Shown here: piece by piece, positions 53,916 to 63,082 of the stretch
Layout of the letters: each line of letters starts with the position of its first letter
How positions within the stretch are numbered: position 1 is the first letter of the stretch
Assembly (NCBI GenBank): GCA_014653355.1
Contig: JACWEO010000002.1
Coordinates: forward strand, 62,001 to 126,000
Direction: 5' to 3'
Source: Pelagibacterales bacterium SAG-MED47
Lineage (GTDB): Bacteria; Pseudomonadota; Alphaproteobacteria; Pelagibacterales; Pelagibacteraceae
DNA: 64,000 nt
The notes under the pieces: model-generated
The model's database searches: none
Seen by the model: only the letters and a program-made list of their open reading frames with translations
Told to the model about the DNA's origin: nothing
Made by a program: the position numbers and the translations under genes

Positions 53916-54843
53916 TTACAGTCAAATTATTTTTAACTTTATTATAATAAAGAACAGAATAATTATTAAGTTGTGTATTAGTCTCATACTGAATAATTTT
54001 TTTTAATTCCTCATCTAAATTGGTATCAAGTTTTTCGAGTTTTTTATCATCTATTTTTAAGATCAAAGCACCCGCAGGTACCAATATAGGATCGGTAATT
54101 TCTCCAATATCTAAATTATCTAATTTTTCTTTAATTATTTTTGATAAAGTATTTTTGTTTACCCAACCTATCAAACCAAAATTATTTTTAGAATCAGCAT
54201 TGCTGTATTTAATAACAGCTTCCTTAAATCCAATAGACTGAATATCCATTAAAATTTTTTGATATTTTTCTTTAATTTCTTCTTGGTTTTTAAAGTCGTA
54301 AATTAATTCACTTAGAAGAAATACTTCATTTTTTTTTGGATTTTCTCTAATTTTTTTTTTTATTTTTTCCTGATTAATTATAACTTTGTTACGATATTTA
54401 CTATATATCATTTGATTCCAAACTCCCTCTATTTCTATTTTTTTGTAGATTTTGTCAAAATCTAAATCTAAAGTTTTTAAATATTTTTTAAATTCATCCT
54501 TAGAATTTATTCCAATATTCTGATATAAATTTTTAATCATAACATCTATCATTTCATTTTTTTTATTTAACTCATGATATTTCACAATTTCTATTTTTTT
54601 TATTTTTTCTTTTATCAAAGATTCTTTTGCAAATTTATAAACTTTTTCTCTGTTCATCTCTTGAAGAGATTTATTGAAAGTAATCAAATATTTATACTCA
54701 TTTTCAATATCAATATTTGTAATTATTTCATTTTCAATTTTTGTAACTATTTTTACTTCTTTTGAATAAAGATTATCTGATGTCAATATTAATATAAAAT
54801 ATACAATTACCAAAAAATATTTCTTAAAATCGAAAAAGATCAT
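53905..54843 (-). CDS. surA: SurA-like periplasmic peptidyl-prolyl isomerase/chaperone
   Basis: A 312-residue exported chaperone for outer membrane proteins. Signal peptide KYFLVIVYFILILTSDNLYS, then the SurA N-domain (KIVTKIENEIITNIDIENEYKYLITFN...) and one parvulin domain with VFLLSELIYDFKN, YSNADSKNNFGLIGWVNKNTLSKIIKEKLDNLDIGEITDPI. Compared with E. coli SurA (two parvulin domains) it is shorter. It follows lptD with a 3-bp gap and overlaps pdxA by 11 bp, the usual lptD-surA-pdxA-rsmA order. Confidence 0.9.
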   Translation of the reverse strand: MIFFDFKKYFLVIVYFILILTSDNLYSKEVKIVTKIENEIITNIDIENEYKYLITFNKSLQEMNREKVYKFAKESLIKEKIKKIEIVKYHELNKKNEMIDVMIKNLYQNIGINSKDEFKKYLKTLDLDFDKIYKKIEIEGVWNQMIYSKYRNKVIINQEKIKKKIRENPKKNEVFLLSELIYDFKNQEEIKEKYQKILMDIQSIGFKEAVIKYSNADSKNNFGLIGWVNKNTLSKIIKEKLDNLDIGEITDPILVPAGALILKIDDKKLEKLDTNLDEELKKIIQYETNTQLNNYSVLYYNKVKNNLTVNEF

Positions 54844-54846
54844 AAT

Positions 54847-57273
54847 CTATTTTGTATTAAGGCCTAATATATTGTCACTTTTCGTAGAGCCAAGAGGAAT
54901 TAATGTGATATTAAAAAATAATTCCTCTTCAGGTTTTAAAATATTATTTGAGTAATATTCTTTATTGTATTTAATTGATGCTGTAAGACAATCATTTTTA
55001 TATTCATAAATTAAATTATAATATTCAGTTAAATTGTCAGTTTTATTTTCTCTTGTTTTGAAGATCAAACTATTTTTTGTGTCAAAATTGTAAGTAATAT
55101 TATTTTCATAATAACTTTTTTTCCCAATTAGATTATTTTCTTCATAAAAAGAAAAAGTATTAATGAAATTATTTACTGTAAATACATTTTCAATTTTATG
55201 AAAGTTAAATTCATCAAAATCATTATTTAATGAATAATTATAATTAAACTGAAAAATTTCATTGGGTTTGAAATCAATTTCTCCGACATAATCTGATTGT
55301 TTTTTACCTAGAGTACTTGTTTCGGGTAAATTTTCATTAGCCTTATCTCTAAAAACAGTACCAATTTTAGAACTAAAAATAGTATCGTTTTCACTATTCT
55401 TTTTTTCAAAATCTAATCCTATTGTCAAAGACGTCCCTGTTTCAAATGTTTCATTAAAACCAATTCTATTTAAACTAAAAATATTATCTGAATTTAAGAA
55501 TCTTGACTCAGTTTTTAAATTTTTACCATCATTTGGGCTATGTCTTAAAGATATTTTAGGTATTAAATAATTTTTAAAATTCTGATTTTCCTTGATTAAT
55601 GGTAAATTGAAGTCATATGAAAATAAAGATAGAATTTCACTTTGACTTTTGTCTTTAAGTTTTGATGAATTTTTAGCATCACTATTAACATTTTTGAAAG
55701 CTACCTTGAGACTATTATTAAAACCAAAATTATTTATGAAATTTTCAGTAGATAATACTAAGTCATTTATTTGTACTGCTTCATAAGTGTTTGTTGAGTA
55801 TTTTTTTTGATTACCACTTGAAGAAATTTCTAAATTATTTAATAGTTTATCCTCTAAAGCAATAGTTTTCGTAAGTGAATAATTAGGATATACAAATTCA
55901 TATCTATCGCTATTAAGTTTATTCATTGTCTCATAACTTTCTAAGGAAAGATCAATAGAAAAGTTGTCTTGAGAACCAGAAAATTCAACAACGTTTTCTA
56001 AAACATCTGTATCATTAATTATTGAATCTGCTAACTCTAATGAGTACAATTTTGTATAATTATCGTTTGAAACTCTTTCTATTTTGATATCAAGATTACT
56101 TTCTTCAAATAAAATTGAGTCCAGATCAAATTTAGAATTAGAAAAAAAATGAGTTTTCCGTCCATCACTTGAATCTGTGTCACTTTTATTAATACTAAAG
56201 TCAGCAATATGAGATGAGTTTTTTGTAAGTTTTCTATACTCAGATTGTAAAAGATATTCAGTGTTAGAAAAAAATCTTGGTTTAAAAGTAAAATCTTCCG
56301 ACTCAGAAATTACTTGAAAATAGGGAATATTAATTGAAGCTCCCAAGTTTTTTGACTCTCCAAAAGTTGGCATTAAAAAACCAGATCTTCTATCAACAGT
56401 TGGATCTGGGTGAAAAAATTTTGGAAAATATAAAACTGGAATATTATACAGTTTCAACAAAGCATTTTCATAGTGAATTTCTCTTTTATTCTTGTCATGA
56501 GTTATTTTTTTTGATGTAATTGACCAAGGAGGACAATTATTATTTTCCTTACATGAAGTAAAAATTCCCTTTTTTATAATAGTTTTATTGTCAAAATAAT
56601 ATACAGAATTTCCTTTTAACTTAGGTTCGTTTTGAGGTATTCCAAAAGTATCATTTCTCAAGAATATTCTTATATCCTTTCCTAAAAGCTCATAATTATC
56701 TAATTTTATTTTGCCAATATTCACGTAATACTTATTTTTTTCATTATCAATTAACTCTATTTTCTCTCCATCCAAAATCTGATCTTCATTTGAATACTTA
56801 AATGATGAAGTATTTATGTAGTTGCCTAAGTAATCCTCTAAAGTAGCAGAATTATCTGATGAAATGATTGATTTATTAATATCAAAATTTACATCACTGG
56901 AGTTTATTTTATATTTATTTTCAATTTCAAAAAATGTCTTATCATAAGAAATTATTAAATTATTTAATTTGTTATATGTTATTTTTTTTGAATTGATTTT
57001 TATTTTATTAATAATATCAAATACAACCACATTTCCTTCAGCAATTAATAAATTCTTCTTTTTATAATATATAAATTCATCTGCAAAAATCTCAATTTCA
57101 CCCTCAATTTTTGCTTCAGCATTATCTTTTCCAATAATCTTTTCCTCTTCATCATAAGTAAGAATTTCAGTTGCCTTGATATTTAATTCTTTAGCATAAA
57201 TTTTATTAATATTTATAGTAAAAAAAATAAATATTATTGATAAGAACTTTAATATAATAAGATTATTCTTCAT
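54847..57273 (-). CDS. lptD: LPS-assembly protein LptD
   Basis: Outer membrane beta-barrel that inserts LPS into the outer leaflet. Signal peptide (KFLSIIFIFFTININKIYA), then an OstA-like beta-jellyroll (IEIFADEFIYYKKKNLLIAEGNVVVFDIINKIKINSKKITYNKLNN) and a long C-terminal barrel domain with FTSCKENNNCPPWSITSKKITHDKNK and IPVLYFPKFFHPDPTVDRRSGFLMPTFG. 808 residues. In one operon with lptF and lptG upstream and surA downstream, all LPS transport. Confidence 0.94.
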   Translation of the reverse strand: MKNNLIILKFLSIIFIFFTININKIYAKELNIKATEILTYDEEEKIIGKDNAEAKIEGEIEIFADEFIYYKKKNLLIAEGNVVVFDIINKIKINSKKITYNKLNNLIISYDKTFFEIENKYKINSSDVNFDINKSIISSDNSATLEDYLGNYINTSSFKYSNEDQILDGEKIELIDNEKNKYYVNIGKIKLDNYELLGKDIRIFLRNDTFGIPQNEPKLKGNSVYYFDNKTIIKKGIFTSCKENNNCPPWSITSKKITHDKNKREIHYENALLKLYNIPVLYFPKFFHPDPTVDRRSGFLMPTFGESKNLGASINIPYFQVISESEDFTFKPRFFSNTEYLLQSEYRKLTKNSSHIADFSINKSDTDSSDGRKTHFFSNSKFDLDSILFEESNLDIKIERVSNDNYTKLYSLELADSIINDTDVLENVVEFSGSQDNFSIDLSLESYETMNKLNSDRYEFVYPNYSLTKTIALEDKLLNNLEISSSGNQKKYSTNTYEAVQINDLVLSTENFINNFGFNNSLKVAFKNVNSDAKNSSKLKDKSQSEILSLFSYDFNLPLIKENQNFKNYLIPKISLRHSPNDGKNLKTESRFLNSDNIFSLNRIGFNETFETGTSLTIGLDFEKKNSENDTIFSSKIGTVFRDKANENLPETSTLGKKQSDYVGEIDFKPNEIFQFNYNYSLNNDFDEFNFHKIENVFTVNNFINTFSFYEENNLIGKKSYYENNITYNFDTKNSLIFKTRENKTDNLTEYYNLIYEYKNDCLTASIKYNKEYYSNNILKPEEELFFNITLIPLGSTKSDNILGLNTK

Positions 57274-58342
57274 TTATTTTAATTATTCCTATAATTGATG
57301 AAAATATTAGAATTACGATAGGAAACCAAACAGATAAAATTAGAGGCAATCTACCATTTTCACCTAACAAATTTGAAAAATTACCTAAATAATAAATTAA
57401 TACTGAAAAAAATATTCCGATAAATAGATTTAATAAAAGATTTTTTTTAAATTTATTATATACCATTATGATTGATGCAATTATTGTCATTATACATAAC
57501 AATATAGGAAAAGAATAAATTCTATGTTTTTGAATCTTTATTTCATCAATCGAGTAACCTATTGATTTATAGTCTTTCTCTAATTTTAAGAGCTCAAAAT
57601 ATGTTAAAGATGTTAAATCTGAAAAAAGGTTACTTATTTTTTCTAAATCAAAGTTACTTTTTAAAGAGTATCTATCGTATTTTTTTGATACATTTTCTAC
57701 CTCAGTTACAATAACATCAAATAATTTCCAATTTTTACTTTTTATATCTATCTTTTTTGCAATAATATTTTTCTTTATATCGAAATTTTTATCAAAATGG
57801 GTTATTGATGTATTAATCAAAAAGTTATTTTGAATTTTATCAGAATTTATTATTATTGAGCCCTCACTAGAATTATCTTTAATCCAAATTCCATTTTTGG
57901 TTATAACTGCTAAATATTTTTTATCTCCAGCAAAATCATTTTTGATTTTAAGGTATTGATTCTTTAGAGTAGAGGAGAAATTATAGAACAAAGATATTAT
58001 TAAAACACCAAAAAAAAATGAAGTAAAAGAAATAAATCTTAACATAGAAAAATTATCTACTCCAAATTGTTTTAAAGTATCTATTTCTCTATTCTCATAA
58101 ATCTCAATATAAAAAAATTGAGTTGAAATCAAAAAAATAAAAGGAAACATTTCATATAACAATGAGGGAGCATTTAAAAAAGTTAATAAAATTGGAGTTG
58201 AAAAACTTGTATTAGATTCCTTTAAAAAATTTGCTTCTTCTATTAGATTTATGATCATCACTAAAACTAAAAAAATACATGATATTAATATAATTTTTTT
58301 TGAAAATTTTTTTAAAAGATATAATTTATGGATATCAATCAT
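57263..58342 (-). CDS. lptG: LPS export permease LptG
   Basis: YjgP/YjgQ-family inner membrane subunit of the LptB2FG ABC exporter; 359 residues with six TM helices split by a periplasmic jellyroll domain. N-terminus IHKLYLLKKFSKKIILISCIFLVLVMIINLIEEANF, coupling helix NREIDTLKQFGVDNFSMLRF, and C-terminal helices IMTIIASIIMVYNKFKKNLLLNLFIGIFF. Identified as LptG because it comes after lptF; 11-bp overlap with lptD. Confidence 0.92.
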   Translation of the reverse strand: MIDIHKLYLLKKFSKKIILISCIFLVLVMIINLIEEANFLKESNTSFSTPILLTFLNAPSLLYEMFPFIFLISTQFFYIEIYENREIDTLKQFGVDNFSMLRFISFTSFFFGVLIISLFYNFSSTLKNQYLKIKNDFAGDKKYLAVITKNGIWIKDNSSEGSIIINSDKIQNNFLINTSITHFDKNFDIKKNIIAKKIDIKSKNWKLFDVIVTEVENVSKKYDRYSLKSNFDLEKISNLFSDLTSLTYFELLKLEKDYKSIGYSIDEIKIQKHRIYSFPILLCIMTIIASIIMVYNKFKKNLLLNLFIGIFFSVLIYYLGNFSNLLGENGRLPLILSVWFPIVILIFSSIIGIIKINEE

Positions 58343-58349
58343 CAGTTTA

Positions 58350-59489
58350 CTATCCTTTAAAAGTCCTCAAATTAAAATATACGTAAGAATATATTATTAA
58401 AAAAAATAATAATGGTATTAAAAAATAAAACTTAATATTTAATATACTAATTCCTGAATGTGTCATTACCATTTCAGAGGATATAATAATTATAATTCCA
58501 AATATGAATTTTAATATATTTTGAAGTTTATAATTATCTTGATTCTTGCTTGAGGTAATAACAAGAGATGAAGCAAGACCTATTAAAATTATAAATATTG
58601 GAGCTAAAAATCTTTTTAAGAATTCTTCGATGATAGGTCCTGAAATTTGGTAATTACAACCAATGAAAAATTGTTTATCTATTATATTTTCATTTACTAA
58701 TTTATGGTTAGTGATTAATTTTAAACATTTTAACAAATTTGGAGTATTCATCTCTTGTGTCTTAGGATGAGTAATTGTATTTGTGGTAAACTTACTTAAA
58801 TTTAAATTAAAACTTGAAAAATCTATAATATTTTGGTTATCTTTTTCTGTATTAATTATTTTTCCGTTATTCAAAACAATTCTGTCTGTCTTATCATCTT
58901 CAGTAATGATTACTCCGCTTTTTGCTAAAATAATTTTAGACTGAGTATCACTAATTCTTTCTTTAATAATAATTTTTTGTAAAGAATTTTGATTTCTTTT
59001 TTCTACAAATATAGTTAAGTCCTCAACTGTATCAATAAACTTTTTTTCTTTTATGATTGAAGTAAATAAATCTATATCTGAGTCTCTAAAATATGATCTT
59101 CCTTTATCCAATGTATAAGGAACTATAATTGTAGTCAAAACTATTTGTAATATGAAATACAAAAAAGAAATTTTAAGCAATACATTTACAAAATTTAATT
59201 TTGTAATTCCATTTATCCAAAAAATGATTAACTCATTATTCAATTCGTAATTTATTATTACATAAAATAAAGATATCATATAAACAAACGGAAGAATTTT
59301 ACTTATTATTTTTGGTAAAGAAAATAAGGTATAAGCAAAGTAAACTTTTAAGCCATGACCATCTTCAGAAATTAAATCTAAATAATTTACCGCTTGTATA
59401 ATCCAAACAATTGTTGCAATGGATATGATTAAAATAAAAAAGAAAAGACTGATATCTTTTGTAAATTTTTTAAAAATTAATTTTTTCAT
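58350..59489 (-). CDS. lptF: LPS export permease LptF
   Basis: YjgP/YjgQ-family inner membrane subunit, first gene of the block lptF-lptG-lptD-surA. 379 residues; six TM helices with a central periplasmic domain. FTKDISLFFFILIISIATIVWIIQAVNYLDLISEDG at the N-terminus, NELIIFWINGITKLNFVNVLLKISFLYF as the coupling region, and RFLAPIFIILIGLASSLVITSSKNQDNYKLQ. The order of the two permeases is the basis for naming. Confidence 0.92.
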   Translation of the reverse strand: MKKLIFKKFTKDISLFFFILIISIATIVWIIQAVNYLDLISEDGHGLKVYFAYTLFSLPKIISKILPFVYMISLFYVIINYELNNELIIFWINGITKLNFVNVLLKISFLYFILQIVLTTIIVPYTLDKGRSYFRDSDIDLFTSIIKEKKFIDTVEDLTIFVEKRNQNSLQKIIIKERISDTQSKIILAKSGVIITEDDKTDRIVLNNGKIINTEKDNQNIIDFSSFNLNLSKFTTNTITHPKTQEMNTPNLLKCLKLITNHKLVNENIIDKQFFIGCNYQISGPIIEEFLKRFLAPIFIILIGLASSLVITSSKNQDNYKLQNILKFIFGIIIIISSEMVMTHSGISILNIKFYFLIPLLFFLIIYSYVYFNLRTFKG

Positions 59490-59572
59490 TGAAATCTATC
59501 GAAATTGTACATATATATTCTCAACAATTAGTTTACGAATTTAATACAACCTTAAGTACATATTTATTAAAA

Positions 59573-59640
59573 ATGTCAATAAAAACAAGCTTAAAAAGGA
59601 ATATTAACCATAAAACTATCAATAATCATGTCAATAAAAA
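59573..59640 (+). repeat. Direct repeat of the pepA start site
   Basis: ATGTCAATAAAAA occurs at 59573-59585 and again at 59628-59640 (the pepA start). The first copy opens a 23-codon reading frame (59573-59644) whose peptide starts MSIK and carries NNHV at residues 17-20, as does PepA. Between the ends the two copies differ, so it may be an old short duplication or partly chance. Confidence 0.5.
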
Positions 59641-61085
59641 TTAATTTTAAAAATACTGCTCAAAAAAATCGCTTAAATAACCATGTGTTATTTACAGATG
59701 AAAAATTTAATATAAAACCTCTAAAAAAGTACCTCTCTAGTTCTGAATTCTCTTACGTGGGTGACTTATTAAAATCAGCCGATTTAAATAAAAATTTATT
59801 TATGTTTGAGCTTAATGCAAAAAAAAAAATTATCCTTGTTTCAATAAAAAAAAATATTAAAAATTTTAACATAGAAAATTTAGGATCTGAGTTTTATGGA
59901 CGTATAAATTATGGAAAAAATTGTGAATATTTCATTAACTCTGATAGCATAACTAGCAAAAATAAAGATTTTTTAGGGTTCTTTCTTCATGGATTAAAAT
60001 TGAAATCATATGAATTTTTAAAATATAAGTCAAAAAAAAATACAAGAATTATTCAAATTAGTGTGTTTGGAAACAAGAATAAACCTTCCACTAATAATTT
60101 ATTAAGATTCAAAGCACTAGAAGAAGGAACTTTTTTTGCCAGAGACTTAGTTTCTGAGCCAGGAAATGTTTTACACCCAGATGAATATGCAAAAAGATTA
60201 AGTTTACTTAAGAAACATGGTTTAAAAGTAAACATTTATGATAATAAAAAATTAAAAAAATTAGGTATGAACGCTTTGCTAGGGGTAGGGCAAGGAAGTG
60301 TAAAAGGTTCATATCTTGTTACAATTGAATGGAATGGCGCAAAGAATGGTTCAAAACCACTAGCATTTATTGGAAAAGGAGTTTGTTTTGATACAGGTGG
60401 TTACTCACTCAAACCAGCAAAATTTATGGAAGATATGACTTATGATATGGCAGGTTCTGCAGTTGTTGTAGGGTTAATGAAAAATCTAGCTTTAAGAAAA
60501 GCTAAGATTAATGCTGTTGGTGTTGTAGGTCTTGTAGAAAATATGGTTAGTGGAAATGCTCAAAGACCTGGTGATATAGTCAAATCTTACAGTGGTAAAA
60601 CAATAGAAGTATTAAATACAGATGCTGAAGGTCGGTTAGTTTTAGCTGATGCTTTAACTTTTACTGAGCGAAAATTTAAACCAAAATTTATGGTTGATTT
60701 GGCAACTTTAACTGGTGCAATTATAGTTTCTTTAGGATCTGAGTATGCAGGACTTTTTTCAAATGATGATCGATTATCAAAACAATTGCTTGAAGCTGGT
60801 GAAAAAGTAGAGGAAAAATTGTGGAGAATGCCTCTTCATAAAAATTATGATAAGTTAATTGATTCTAAAAATGCTGATATGCAAAATATAAACTATGTTG
60901 GAGGCGCTGGCTCTACAACTGCAGCCCAATTTTTACAAAGATTTATTCTTAATAAAACTCCTTGGGCTCACTTAGATATTGCTGGAATGGCATTTTCAAA
61001 ATATGGAGGAGCATTAAATTCTGGAGGAGCAACTGGTTATGGAGTGAGATTGTTAAACCAATTAATCAAGGATAACTATGAGTAA
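59628..61085 (+). CDS. pepA: Leucyl aminopeptidase (M17)
   Basis: Zn/Mn aminopeptidase, hexameric, cytoplasmic. 485 residues: the catalytic domain has GKGVCFDTGGYSLKPAKFMEDMTYDMAGSAVVVG and the signature NTDAEGRLVLADALT, followed by MVDLATLTGA and C-terminal AHLDIAGMAFS. In some bacteria PepA also binds DNA. The start ATG at 59628 is one of two near-identical start sites. Stop overlaps ndk by 8 bp. Confidence 0.95.
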   Translation: MSIKINFKNTAQKNRLNNHVLFTDEKFNIKPLKKYLSSSEFSYVGDLLKSADLNKNLFMFELNAKKKIILVSIKKNIKNFNIENLGSEFYGRINYGKNCEYFINSDSITSKNKDFLGFFLHGLKLKSYEFLKYKSKKNTRIIQISVFGNKNKPSTNNLLRFKALEEGTFFARDLVSEPGNVLHPDEYAKRLSLLKKHGLKVNIYDNKKLKKLGMNALLGVGQGSVKGSYLVTIEWNGAKNGSKPLAFIGKGVCFDTGGYSLKPAKFMEDMTYDMAGSAVVVGLMKNLALRKAKINAVGVVGLVENMVSGNAQRPGDIVKSYSGKTIEVLNTDAEGRLVLADALTFTERKFKPKFMVDLATLTGAIIVSLGSEYAGLFSNDDRLSKQLLEAGEKVEEKLWRMPLHKNYDKLIDSKNADMQNINYVGGAGSTTAAQFLQRFILNKTPWAHLDIAGMAFSKYGGALNSGGATGYGVRLLNQLIKDNYE

Positions 61086-61488
61086 TATTGAACAAACTTT
61101 GTCAATAATAAAACCTGATGCTGTTGAAAGAAATTTAGATATTGAAATTAAAGAAATATTTAAGAATAATGGTTTTTTAATTTTAAAAGAGAAAAAAATT
61201 CAAATAGAAAAATCTGAGGCTGAAAAATTTTATAAAGTTCATGAAATAAAGCCTTTTTACAAAGATTTATGTGCCTATCTATCCTCAGGTCCTATAGTTG
61301 TTATGGTTCTTGAAAAAGCCAATGCTGTAATTGCAAACAGAGAGTTGATGGGATCTACCGACCCAAAGGATGCTAAAGAAGGAACTATCAGGAAAAAATA
61401 TGGGATTTCAATAGATAAAAATTCAGTACATGGTTCTGATAGCTTGGATAATGCTATAATTGAGATTGATTTCTTTTTTAAAGATTAA
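61078..61488 (+). CDS. ndk: Nucleoside diphosphate kinase
   Basis: Transfers the gamma-phosphate between nucleoside triphosphates and diphosphates through a phospho-His. 136 residues with TLSIIKPDAVERN, FYKVHEIKPFYKDLCAYLSSGPIVVMVLEK, MGSTDPKDAKEGTIRKKYG and the active His in NSVHGSDSLDNAIIEIDFFF. Overlaps pepA by 8 bp and convergent purN by 11 bp. Confidence 0.97.
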   Translation: MSNIEQTLSIIKPDAVERNLDIEIKEIFKNNGFLILKEKKIQIEKSEAEKFYKVHEIKPFYKDLCAYLSSGPIVVMVLEKANAVIANRELMGSTDPKDAKEGTIRKKYGISIDKNSVHGSDSLDNAIIEIDFFFKD

Positions 61489-62062
61489 TTAATACTTTTT
61501 TAATTGCTAGAGGATACAAGTAATGTTCTTGTTTTAATATTCTTTTTGCTAGAACCTCAGATGTATCTTTTTTAACTATCTTAACCTTTTTTTGTAAAAT
61601 TATTTTACCAGAGTCTACTTTAGAATTTATGAAATGAACTGTGCAACCTGAAAATTTGTCTCCATTGTTAATTGCTCTTTTGTGAGTATTTAAACCTTTA
61701 TATTTTGGCAAAAGAGATGGATGAATATTAATTATCTTACCTTTAAATTTCTTAATAAAATTTTTTGATAAAATTTTCATAAAACCCGCTAAACAAACTA
61801 AGTATATTTGGTTTTTATTTAAGTCATCTAAAATTTTTTTTTCAGCAGATTTCTTTTGATCGAACGAGTATACTTTATTTTTTATCTTATATTTTTTAGA
61901 GATATTTAAACCCTTTGCTTTTTTATTATTAGATATGACCAATTGTATTTTAATAGGAGAACTTTTTTTATGTGAAAATTTAATAAGACTTTTTAGATTA
62001 CTTCCTGTTCCAGAAATGAATACTGCTGTTTTAACTTTTTCTAAACCAAGAAATTTTTTCAT
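61478..62062 (-). CDS. purN: Phosphoribosylglycinamide formyltransferase
   Basis: Transfers the formyl group from 10-formyl-THF to GAR in purine synthesis. 194 residues: VFISGTGSNLKSLI, LVCLAGFMKILSKNFIKKFKGKIINIHPSLLPKYKG with the catalytic Asn-His, and GCTVHFINSKVDSGKIILQKKV. It overlaps purM by about 32 bp, so translation is coupled. Confidence 0.96.
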   Translation of the reverse strand: MKKFLGLEKVKTAVFISGTGSNLKSLIKFSHKKSSPIKIQLVISNNKKAKGLNISKKYKIKNKVYSFDQKKSAEKKILDDLNKNQIYLVCLAGFMKILSKNFIKKFKGKIINIHPSLLPKYKGLNTHKRAINNGDKFSGCTVHFINSKVDSGKIILQKKVKIVKKDTSEVLAKRILKQEHYLYPLAIKKVLINL

Positions 62063-63068
62063 AAAATTTTATTTTATCTTTGCTCTGAGATATTTTGCCT
62101 ATTATATAAGGTTCGTATTGTTTTGAAAAATATTTTTTAATTTTATAAAAATTATTTGGACTTATAATTAAACAAAATCCAACACCACAATTGAAAGTCT
62201 TTAACATTTCTTCATCACTGATTCTGTTATTTTTTAACCATTGAAAAATTTTTAAGGTTTTAATTTTGTCTAAATATATTTCTGCACAAAGTTTTTTTGG
62301 AATTATTCTTTTTATATTATCTGCTAGGCCACCACCAGTTATATTTGCACAACCATTAATCAAATTTCTTTGAATTAGATTAAGCACCTCACTTACATAA
62401 ATTTTAGTCGGTCTAATTAATTCTTTTTTGAGAAAATAATTTTTTTTAACATCAATTTTTTTTTGTTTGATTATATTCCTAACAAGCGAATAACCATTAG
62501 AATGTAACCCACTAGAAGGTATAGCTATTATGTAATCATTTTTTTTTATTTTATTTTTATTTAAAATTTTTTTTTCATCGACTATCCCTATAGCAAAACC
62601 AGCCATATCAAATTTATTTTTTTCATAAGTTCCAGGCATCTCAGCTGTTTCACCGCCTACTAAATCACAATTTGAAATATTACAACCCTTTACAATACCT
62701 TTGATAATAGATTTTAATTTTGACAAATTAACTTTATTAATAGAAATATAATCTAAAAAAAAAAGTGGCTTTGCACCTTGGACAATTAAATCGTTTACAC
62801 TCATTGCAACAAGATCTATCCCAATAGTATCGTATTTATTAATTAGATTAGCAATTTCAATTTTAGTACCAACACCATCAGTACAAGCTACGATTTTTGG
62901 TTTTTTAAAGTTCTTAGGAATACTGTTTATAGAACCAAAACCACCTATATTATTAAACTTTTTTTTGCCTTTTTTTTTTGATGTAATTTCAGATATATAT
63001 TTTATGAACTTGTCGGCAGCATTTATATCAACACCACTTTTTTTATAGGTAAATAAGTTTTTATTCAT
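62031..63068 (-). CDS. purM: Phosphoribosylformylglycinamidine cyclo-ligase
   Basis: Closes the imidazole ring (AIR synthetase). 345 residues from ATG at 63068: YKKSGVDINAADKFI, ACTDGVGTKIEIA, NDLIVQGAKPLFFLDYIS, DLVGGETAEMPGTY, SGLHSNGYSLVR, NGCANITGGGLADNI. A TTG reading from 63083 would add five residues and run into the divergent start; ATG is preferred. Only about 14 bp separate the start codons of purM and the DUF2066-like gene. Confidence 0.97.
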   Translation of the reverse strand: MNKNLFTYKKSGVDINAADKFIKYISEITSKKKGKKKFNNIGGFGSINSIPKNFKKPKIVACTDGVGTKIEIANLINKYDTIGIDLVAMSVNDLIVQGAKPLFFLDYISINKVNLSKLKSIIKGIVKGCNISNCDLVGGETAEMPGTYEKNKFDMAGFAIGIVDEKKILNKNKIKKNDYIIAIPSSGLHSNGYSLVRNIIKQKKIDVKKNYFLKKELIRPTKIYVSEVLNLIQRNLINGCANITGGGLADNIKRIIPKKLCAEIYLDKIKTLKIFQWLKNNRISDEEMLKTFNCGVGFCLIISPNNFYKIKKYFSKQYEPYIIGKISQSKDKIKFYEKISWFRKS

Positions 63069-63082
63069 TATTATAAGATACA

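Noticed and set aside
59490-59572. Repeat or regulatory array in the lptF/pepA gap
   Set aside because: AT-rich sequence with no clear promoter pair or inverted repeat; only the downstream 13-base start repeat is worth noting.
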